Below are positions 56,031-64,000 of a stretch of DNA of 64,000 nucleotides, piece after piece. The stretch covers positions 24,254,284 through 24,318,283 of the forward strand of contig JAYGXS010000004.1 of NCBI GenBank assembly GCA_036362985.1, written 5' to 3'. The first letter of the stretch is position 1. Every line of letters begins with the position of its first letter. The position numbers and the translations under genes were made by a program. Below the pieces are notes generated by a model that had not been told where the DNA came from, made no database searches, and saw nothing but the letters and a program-made list of their open reading frames with translations. Source of the DNA: Ligula intestinalis (taxonomy: Eukaryota; Platyhelminthes; Cestoda; Diphyllobothriidea; Diphyllobothriidae).

Positions 56031-58690
56031 CCAAACTCTGGACCCGTTGTGCAACTTGAGTCTCGTGCGAGAAGCTAACTGCTTATCCGCCAATCCCCGT
56101 TGCTCTAACGAATCATGCGTTTTCAATGCTGACACAAACATATCTTGGCTGGACAACTTCGCAAGGCCTCATATTTCGAATGTGGCCCTCGTGGCTCCGG
56201 ACGTCCCCTTGTCCAGCTGTCAATTTCCCCTCAGCTTCTTCTAAAGTGTTTCTACGTACAATATACTATCTTTCCAATGAACATCCTACGTCTTCCTAGG
56301 ACCAGATATGACGGTCGGAACGGCTCGGGTCTTCTCTGATAACAAAAGGGGCCACCATACGTCGTCCAAGTCGACTCGATTACCTTATGATCCTTTGCAT
56401 TTGAAATAATCGTTTCCATTAGCAAAACTTCATGTCGGTGAACTGTATACGATATTATTTAGTGTCTGGTCCTGTGTGGCTGCTGTCAACGGATAGGTCG
56501 GTCATAAGTACAGCATTGATGATGCAGTACATGACAGCAAGCTTTAACTGCGACATAAACACTACTGAACATACTATGAGAAAAACGACTTGATCATTAG
56601 CAATAATTTATGAGCAGCGTCACAATTGACAGGGTGGTGATGATGGTCATGCTGGAAAGCCAGGCTTGGAGGAAGCCTCGCACCCGTTTGTTGTTAGCCA
56701 GGAAGATCTTTTGAGTACCCCTTTAACCGGTAACATTGACAAACTCCATAAATTGCGCATACCTGGGTCATGTCGACGCATGCGTGTCCGAGGACAACTG
56801 GACATATTTAAAAACTATGCATTGAACACAACACATTTATCATTATAAGGCCGATGGAATTGTTCCGCATATTTCTGATCTTTCATTCGAAAAAGGTGCA
56901 TGAAAATGACGCTCTCTCGTCATCGGGAAAATAGACAGGTAGAACCACACCGAATTTGTTGCGTAACGAAGTGATTGGACTGCACGCTCCTCGCCTAAGA
57001 CGCTGACCCGACGGATATTTGGTGCAATTAAATCGGTGTCCAGAGTTGCAAACAACACTTCCTTAACTAACATGCTCAGAATTTCTTTTTATGTCTGCAA
57101 CGTAACGTAAAGTTCTATGTAGATCAAAGGAGCATTTGCAAAACTTTATCGGCTTCCGGGATCTTTCTGCCCAGATCGTTTAGCTTTTTGGGTGTGATCT
57201 TGAAAGCCGCAATGTGTGGGCCAACACTGACCGCTGCTGATACTGCCAGCCTTGACTCTTATGCACTTGCAGTGGACTACTTCTGATCTCCTCGTCTGAT
57301 CTCCACGGTATTTACAGACCAAGCAGTTATCCAGGCATTCATTATGTATGTCTCAACTTTCACGCGTTTACGCATTTCTTAAACGACATCGTTCTAGCAT
57401 TCCCTTGCCTATGAGATGTCTACTTGCACAGAAATAATTTTGCACCGGCAATGGATAGATTACGAGTGTTTATATTGGGCTTTGGTAGTTGCCGACAGCG
57501 GGCATTAATTATTAATGCATTTTGGTAAATACATCTTTTATCTAGAGGGGACAACACAAAGTACTTTTCAAAAAAATTACTTTGGGTAGAGTATTCGGTT
57601 TGCAGGCAAAAACAGTTTGATCAATTGAAACATCGTTTAGATGGGAACTTTTAATATATTTCGTGGTAATACTAAGTTTATCGGTAAGGTCACCCAAGCG
57701 ACTGGTATTCTGAGGGAGAAATTACTTTTTAATACGGCAATTACCTCAGTCTTTTTAAAAAGTAAGGCTTGCAACATTCATGTTGCAAAATCGTTTTTTC
57801 ATGCCCTTGATCGTGTCATCTCCTGGAAGTGTTCACTACTTTACTTAACATAAATGATCCTGTGCCTATTCACCAAAGCCAACAGTTAAGGATAGGTTCA
57901 GCAAGTGGTGGTATAACACAACCTCTGTTGCCCTAAAAAAATTCTGCCTACATTTGCTTTTATAAATATTTTGCTGTGCAGTTGTTGTTAATGGTTGAAA
58001 AGGTGCCAATAAAAGTATTTTACTTTTCGATATTTGAACTCAGGCCAACTATCCATCACTTTGCTGATTTCGATGCAAAATAGGTGATTTCAATGTAACT
58101 CACAACGCGAGTTTGTACGTTCTTGTTGATGTGGATTCATGGTGTGTTTTGTGTTTTCACCATTCGGAAAGTATGTAAGCATTTGCATTATATGCATCTA
58201 CCAAAACGTAAAAGCTCTGAAGTTTATGTAAGTGATTGGCAGTCCTCATTATCTCTTAATGTTTCCGATATTCATTCTCACTTTTCTCAGTGTTGAAAAC
58301 GTCCCCTTACTCCTCTGCCAAATGAAGAACCATTGAGCCTTTGCCTATAAGTGCTTACAGAGGATGTGAGATCCTTTGTACCATAAGTCTCTTGAAGTGA
58401 ATAATGAATTACAGTGGTAAATTAAAAGAGGAAAATATGTAATTATTTTGAAACACATTTTCAGCATCCACAAGTTAAAAATGCTTATGTTAATGCCCCC
58501 GCCAACTGTCAAACACTGCATATAAAAATTTCATAATGTACTTCAAAATTTAGATCTTGCTGATTGAGTTCCCCGAATGCATTGCGTGTTAGAAAATGCA
58601 ATATGAATAGACACAAATCAAACTCCCTGCCAATGTCTGATGCCCTTATGGTTCAAGTGAGGAACTACCTAATCTCTGGTAAAAAATAGA
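56031..58690. other. No gene recognised; two weak ORFs
   Basis: A 76-codon frame at 56843-57073 (minus) and an overlapping frame in the same strand (SLRNKFGVVLPVYFPDDERA) both look protein-like, but only one can be real and no family fits. A 70-codon frame at 57641-57853 is also unassigned. No shared repeat was seen. Confidence 0.3.
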
Positions 58691-58779
58691 TGCTGAAGTG
58701 AATGCGGAGAATATATGTATTTTTTCCTTACTGATCTTCTGTTCCAGAAGATGCATTAAGCACAAATTTATTGTTGAAG

Positions 58780-59200
58780 CAAGTACGGAGAGTACGCAAG
58801 CGGACCCTTCTCAGTTTATCGAAAGGAATCGCACATTCTACCTACCTCCAAAACGGCCAATCCATGTCATTGACGCCAGTAGAACAATTCTCGCAGCCTC
58901 AAAGATCTGTAAGATTTTGATCAAGGACAGGATAATGTGTCACTTAGCAAGGAAGAACCAACTAAACGCACCCCACTATCAAATGTACGTTAGACTGGTC
59001 TGGAGACAACTCTTCTCTACTTATCCTTCTAAAGGCTAGTGAATTGAAAGAAACATAATCCCTTCGGGATAAATTTTCTTAAGATAGTTGCATCTTCAGA
59101 ACACCGTACACTTCCGTGATGGAAACCTGTGTAGGTCTACAAGCCTTGATTAGTTGTAGTTTCATCAATTACAGAAGGGAATAGGTTTACTGTTAAACTT
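58780..59200 (+). mobile_element. Internally deleted LINE, same family as 12905-15300
   Basis: The first half encodes the reverse transcriptase entry region (IERNRTFYLPPKRPIHVID, then ASKICKILIKDRIMCHLARK, NQLNAPHYQM), aligned with IPKHGQSTSFDNFRPI and ASKILETLV of the larger copy. At about 59085 it jumps to the C-terminal region (CTTCAGAACACCGTA, compare 14890). The whole catalytic core is missing. Confidence 0.7.
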
Positions 59201-59928
59201 TATCGAATCATACCTTTAATTCCCTGACTGCTCTAAAACAACTTGACCACTTCCCGTGTACCAGTATCCGTGGTGCATTTTAGTTCTTTCTGAACCACAC
59301 CAGATACCGTCGGTTCTTTTCGGTTAATGCCATTGTAATATGAAATAGGGAATATAAGTGGGCTGTTGGCAGATTTAAATAATTCATTAAACCGGATTAT
59401 GAAACGCTCATTGCTTACAGTGACCATGTTGAATCTGCCTTCCGGTCTGCTGGCGTTCGCGGACCCTGAGACGTGTGACAGAATAACACCTGCAAGTAAT
59501 GGAGATTGAGTCTGTAGCTTGCAACCGCTGAACACCTCGATCAAAAGCGAGCAATCGTTCGCGCACGCATATTCTTCTGGTGCTGAATGCCAGTTTCATA
59601 ACATTAAAGGGCAACTGGTGACAGTGCATTTTCGTCAACCTTTTCCCGTTCCAAAATGCTAGCGCTCATCGACCTGCAGTTTTTCCTCCCGAACAACCAC
59701 AGATACTGACAAATACTAGCAACAATACCACTGCTGAGAAAATATAACGCTGCAAGCTAGATCCCCAATGTATAGTACTTTTAACAGTACCAGCGCTAAA
59801 CAAACTTATTCAAATGGTAGTGGGTACTTGTATGCGAATCTGTTTCAGGAGGTACCCATCCCGAAATAGATCTGTGTAGTACTGCCCACTATTATATGCG
59901 AAAAAATTCTAGATCCAGATAAAATATT
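59201..59928. other. No gene recognised
   Basis: Two overlapping minus-strand frames (59233-59544, 59408-59638) show no family features. Confidence 0.35.
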
Positions 59929-59929
59929 C

Positions 59930-60428
59930 CTTACATCATCCCCGAAACAGGAAGAAGAAGAGACGATTTCTGGGACAAAGGTGTATTTTGGCCGACGTTT
60001 AAAAAGCGTGCACGATTCCGTCCTCAGAGCGTGGTGCCTGTAATCCTGTTCATGTCCGATGAATGTGTCCGACCATTAGCCTTGCTTAATGCCCATATAT
60101 CAATCGATTGCACCGACCGATTTATGTGGCTGTTTGAATGGCTCGTGCCCTCACGGGCGTCTTTATGAGCTGTGTCAAGTTGTTTTTGTGTCTCAAGAAT
60201 TTTTCCACCCTCTTTGCTCGCGGCTGCCGGCTGTCAATCCTGCTTTTCTCTCTCCGCCCGACCTATTGCTCCGCTCTGAGCCGATGTTAGCCTTCTGCGG
60301 AGCGCTTAGTAGGCGGGATAAAAATCCATGGCTCTGTTTAGTATGCCATTGGAGGACCAACTTTCTAGCAGCAATCTGGCCATCTTGTCGTTGGCTCGGC
60401 TTATTACATTTGCTTTTTCAAAGGCAAG
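59930..60428 (-). mobile_element. PLE 3' half (P5), inverted partner of P6
   Basis: The minus strand reads LAFEKANVISRANDKMARLL, LESWSSNGILNRAM and YPAY, the end of a GIY-YIG domain, followed by its 3' UTR. It matches P6 (60950-61445) along its whole length in reverse orientation. Upstream sequence (from 60429) does not match, so it is 5' truncated. Confidence 0.85.
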
Positions 60429-60539
60429 CCAACCAATACCATGCAAATTCTCCACTTCAGAAGCAACCACCCCATTGGTAACAAACGCAGTTGTGTTACA
60501 ACCATCTTCCAACGCATTCAGACACATTAAAGTGACGAA

Positions 60540-61445
60540 AGTGGGAAAAAAAGAAGAGATTAAGTACTTGCTTGCGCTTTACCACGCCAACTTCCTTTAT
60601 ACGCAAGTGTCTTAAGAAGTCCCTCCACGAGCGGTCGAAAGGAGAGGACCCTAATTTCTGGCACGCAATCGCTTGTGTGAAGAATGTATCAGAGCCGGCT
60701 GCAAGCATCCTGGGGCTCATATGCCAGAGTCAACCATCAGAAAGCAGATCATGAGGCCCAGCGACCCACTTACTTTGGCAGAACAATCAGCTGTGGTCTA
60801 CAGCATACTATGCCAAGACTGCGCTGAAAAGTATATCAGTGAAACGGGTAGATGCCTTGACACAAGGTTGCATGAGCCTCAGCTCGCAAACGACCGTAAG
60901 TATAAGATGTCTTTGGTCTATGACCACGTCAGGCAGAAGAACCACACATTCGCGTTTGAAAAAGCAACGGTAATGGGCCGAGCCAACGACAAGATGGTCA
61001 GACTGCTGCTAGAAAGTTGGTCCTCGACTGGCACACTAAACAGAGCCAGGAACCTTCATGCCGCCTACCAAGCGCTCCGCAAAAGGCTAGCATCGGCTCA
61101 GAGCGAAACAATAGGTCGGGTGGAGAGATGAGCAGGGCCGACAGCCGGCAGCTGTGAGCAAAGAGGGTGAAAACATTCATGAGACACAAAAACAACTTGA
61201 CACAGCTCATGAAGCCGCCCATGAAAGCATGAGCCATTCAGACAGCCACAGAACTCGGTCGGTGCAATCGATTGATATGTGGGCATTAAGTAAAGCTAGT
61301 GGTCGGACATATTCATCTGACGCGAACAGGATTACAGGCACCACGCTCTGCCGATGAAAGCGTGCACGCTTTTTAAACGTCGGCCAAAATACACGTTGGT
61401 CATAGAAATCGTCTCTTCTTCTTCCTGTTCCGGTGAGAATGACAG
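60540..61445 (+). mobile_element. PLE GIY-YIG endonuclease relic (P6)
   Basis: An open frame at 60673-61131 (152 codons) reads CEECIRAGCKHPGAHMP, then the GIY-YIG start SAVVYSILCQDCAEKYISET, where YIG has become YIS. It continues RCLDTRLHEPQLA (HEH to HEP), MSLVYDHVRQKNHTFAFEKA, NDKMVRLLLESWSSTGTLNR and ends at a natural-looking stop. The frame is open, but the changed YIG Gly and HEH His argue against activity. Lineage differs from P3. Confidence 0.85.
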
Positions 61446-61499
61446 GAATACCCACTATTATCTATCCTTCCGATCAAAAACCGACAAGACAGCGAACTA

Positions 61500-61605
61500 C
61501 TGGCTCAATAGTAAGGGCTTTTGCCTCCGACCGGAGAGACGCGAGTTTGAAACTTGATCGTGGCGGCAACTTCCACTGCTACACTGGAGTTCGGTATCAC
61601 CACCT
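61500..61605 (+). mobile_element. tRNA-derived SINE head
   Basis: A box TGGCTCAATAGTAAGG at 61501 and B box GAGTTTGAAAC at 61542, then GATCGTGGCGGCAACTTCCA and GCTACACTGGAG. Counterpart of 1555-1640. It starts about 55 bases beyond the end of PLE P6. Confidence 0.65.
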
Positions 61606-62105
61606 AAAGGCGGAAAATAAGCCAGAAAAGGCCTTCGTGGATGTTTCTCTGCCTTTGTCGGTAATACGTGGAAAAAAAATTATAAAAAATCGCCAAGGTG
61701 AGAGTACAGTAGTGGAAATCTATGAACCGACAGTTGTTCATTGAAACAAAATTTTCGGTTTTTCTGACGTTTCGAAATGTTTGGTCGGGTCGAGCGCAGT
61801 GTCACTATCGAATAGTTATTTGTATGTCCTGCCGAAATGTTTGGCCTTGCACTAATCGACGTTGATCTCGTTCGCAGCCTTGGCACTCGTTTGGACGTTT
61901 ATCTAGCCTGAGGACTGCTGGTAGTGCGCTTAGTTACCATGCTGGAAGGTGCTGGTACGCCTGTTTTATCTTGCGATCGGCTACTCGTGAGGCCATTTCG
62001 CTTACATTTCTTAATTTACATGTGACCTTGTCATCGTCGTTGTGACCAGAATGGTGCAGGACTTTAAAGGCCGCAGAATGTTCTAGATGCATGTTGGTTA
62101 TCTTG
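61606..62105. other. PLE-like terminus and unassigned sequence
   Basis: TTTTTCTGACGTTTCGAAATG at 61758 is the CTGACGTTTCG motif seen beside PLEs at 23823 and 48401. No coding sequence was recognised. Confidence 0.4.
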
Positions 62106-62109
62106 GTAT

Positions 62110-62228
62110 CTGCATTCCATGCTTCAGGCGTCAGTTGTTCCGCTGATTTTAGGCGCCTCGGCCTAAAATAGTCGTTTCTGGAATACCAAAAATTGGTCAA
62201 CTGACGTCTGAAGCATGGCATTCGGATG
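62110..62228. repeat. Hairpin with a nested palindrome
   Basis: GCATTCCATGCTTCAGGCGTC and CAGTTGTT at 62111-62138 pair with 62196-62228 (AACTGACGTCTGAAGCATGG, CATTCGGATGC). Inside the loop ATTTTAGGC-GCCTCG-GCCTAAAAT (62147-62170) is a second perfect 9-bp stem. Confidence 0.75.
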
Positions 62229-62479
62229 CCAACTCTGTCGACACCGAGTAAAACCCTTCTGCACCCTATGATGTCCTGCGCCCTTACGTGAACAAAGACT
62301 ATGAAAAGGTCAGATTGAATCAACGAAATGTGAGTGTATTGGACTGCCTCCAAAACAATGTAAGCTTCCCAACCCCCCATAATTTCCTCCGAGGCACGCC
62401 TATATAATGTGCCTAGATAATGGTTTATTCCAGAAGTTGCAGTTCTTCACAGCGGGCTTACAATCGAAAATGGACCAGA

Positions 62480-63235
62480 GAACCCTTTCATTAAATAACA
62501 AAAGTCAGCCGTTGTCTACAGACTTAAGGGCAGTTACGGGATGTTCAACTGTTAGAAAATCTGATCGACAGCTTCAAATGCGACTGCAGGAGCATCAGTT
62601 AGGTGAAAGAATGTTAGACGTAAACTCGTAGGTAGAAGGCCATGCCACAGAGATGGAGCATATCAGAAATTGTGGGTCAACGGTGCCGATCACCCGTGAA
62701 AGCGGATTTAAAAAAAAGCCTTGTTGGAGCCTGACTGTTGAGTAAATAGCCCCATTAATTTACCAACCCCGATCTGATTTGAAGAACCTTTTCATCAGGG
62801 ACAGTCCCGGCGTGCAACAATCGAGACCGCCGACTATCTATACGACCAATGTGTACGGGAGTGAAATAAATCAGGAGAGACGTGGATCATCGCGCTTGAG
62901 GGCGAAACAAAACACTGGCTTTACGGAGGCAGACAACGCACTACGCGAGGTCAACGGGGAATTTGATCGTGAGTACACAAGTGATAATAAGATGCGAGCC
63001 GCAGACAGCAGTTTTACTGGTATTGTCCGACTATGCACACGAAAAAAGAGCAGCATATAACTGGAGCCGTGAGCCGATATTCTGAAGCTCTGAAGATGGG
63101 TAGAAGAAACAAATACCCGAAACGTCGACTACTAAATAAACCGCTGCGGTGCAAGCACATCCTTTTTTCCTGTCTGGTTCAACCGAAGCTGGAACACCTT
63201 AAAACAATACTCTAACACTGGCTGAAAATACAATT
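62480..63235 (+). mobile_element. PLE GIY-YIG relic (P7)
   Basis: Across several frames: QSAVVYRLKGSYGMFN (the GIY half), then SDRQLQMRLQEHQLGERM (62568 onward), KALLEPD where KRLALEAW is expected, and a long C-terminal tail through RDSPGVQQSR and FTGIVRLCTRK. The 3' flank contains TACCCGAAACGTCGACTACTA and AATAAACCGCTGCGG, of PLE-terminus type. Stops and frameshifts make it dead. Confidence 0.7.
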
Positions 63236-63950
63236 TAAAATTTCACTACGGAGATATCATAGCCCTCTTTGGTGTGTTGGAAGAGCGAGGTGATGGTTTA
63301 TGAGGTCCCTTAAATGCCTATCGGATAGTATTGGTGACGTTTTCTGAAGTACTGATATCTACATCTCATCATGCTTCTCCAACAAGTTCGTAGGTCGATG
63401 ACTTGACGTTTGCTAAAGGAACCCCTAATCACACCTGTGTTGCAATCAACCGAGGGTATTTTGCAAGCTTAACACATACTTTGGCTTTTTTATTGAATTC
63501 TATGACTGAAAGTTATCAGCGAGTATTATTATTGCGAATTTCATGCATTTAAAGCCATTTTTCCCATACCTAAAAGCTCAAATGGATCCAAACCGACCGC
63601 CCGCGGAACCCCACTACAAACGGCTTCCAACTTCGATTTGGTGGACCTTTTGTAGGATGTAAGAATGAGTTTGAAAAGAAAACGATAAGCAATTGCCAAT
63701 TTAATACAGGAGCATCTTGACACGCTGGTTTTCGTTGAGTCTTCAGTATAAGGTCATTTTATAGCTTCTAAGCATGAACAGATAAACATATATGCGCCTT
63801 TTAGTCAACCTTCACGTGTGCTAAATTCTCACTTGAGGAAAACAGTGACAGGAGCAAACTGGAGCAAAATTCAGTCTCTGGCAAAAAAGACATATTTGTC
63901 TGAAGAACGATACGTGACATACCTCATGGAACATTAACTCAATCTGAAAA
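63236..63950. other. No gene recognised
   Basis: No family, exon or repeat copy identified. Confidence 0.35.
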
Positions 63951-63951
63951 G

Positions 63952-64000
63952 AAGATAACTCGATTGCTGGGACGATATTTTTATTCGCCTAACGTTTCGA
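63952..64000 (+). repeat. Copy of the palindrome arm at window edge
   Basis: AACTCGATTGCTGGGACGAT.TTTTTATTCGCCTAACGTTTCGA matches the left arm of the palindrome at 23783-23830. The element continues past the end of the window. Confidence 0.7.

Noticed and set aside
56843..57073. Minus-strand ORF with FATLD-like text suggesting an HflX-type GTPase
   Set aside because: The resemblance is limited to a few residues, no G motifs follow, and another frame looks equally protein-like.
1..64000. CRISPR array, operons or ribosome-binding sites
   Set aside because: No regular short spaced repeats and no bacterial gene organisation. Introns, poly(A) signals and non-LTR elements show a eukaryote.

Overview
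The window looks like repeat-rich chromosomal DNA from a parasitic flatworm, most likely a tapeworm of the diphyllobothriid type. It is not bacterial: coding sequence is sparse, two gene types are split by short GT-AG introns, and there are TATA boxes, AATAAA signals and a decayed TTAGGG-type telomere-like block. The transposon population is RTE and CR1/jockey-like LINEs, many Penelope-like elements (PLEs) with GIY-YIG endonucleases, tRNA-derived SINEs and a mariner remnant. The organism call rests on remembered protein style, not on a search. There is a 10-base assembly gap at 1545-1554.

1-10 kb holds the two best host genes. One is a newly assembled four-exon gene for a small secreted protein (exons 3175-3271, 6451-6607, 7555-7624, 7741-7818; 133 aa; splice phases agree throughout), with an antisense RTE relic and a decayed zinc-finger-like fragment in its first intron. 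The other is an intact single-exon NAA50 N-terminal acetyltransferase on the minus strand (9176-9739).

10-20 kb is a transposon graveyard. It contains two copies of one LINE family (10.2-11.0 kb minus and 12.9-15.3 kb plus, the second interrupted by a 286-bp retroelement tail), a mariner remnant, a tRNA-like SINE and a 1-kb fold-back element.

21-56 kb is a mosaic of one ancestral repeat unit copied many times in both orientations. In its most complete copies the unit carries a two-exon gene for a small secreted Ser/Thr/Glu-rich protein. Four copies are visible. G1 (plus, 30.3 kb) is dead: both splice sites are lost and it has two stops. G2 (plus, 33.4 kb) is intact, with a TATA box and poly(A) signal. 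G3 (minus, 44.6-45.8 kb) is split by an insertion. G4 (minus, 47.5-47.8 kb) is intact and short. All four keep an 87-nt intron in the same phase, while the 39-bp repeats in exon 2 differ in number and sequence. The promoter sides of G1 and G4 are nearly identical although the genes themselves have diverged, which points to gene conversion across an inverted duplication. Most of the rest of this region is duplicated flanking sequence and PLE debris, plus an interstitial telomere-like tract at 31.85-32.05 kb.

48-64 kb is again mostly mobile DNA: a PLE with recognisable reverse transcriptase and GIY-YIG domains (48.4-50.1 kb), decayed tandem repeats, a CR1-like LINE, and an inverted pair of PLE 3' halves (59.9-61.4 kb). 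It also has a hairpin at 62.1-62.2 kb and a further PLE endonuclease relic (62.5-63.2 kb).
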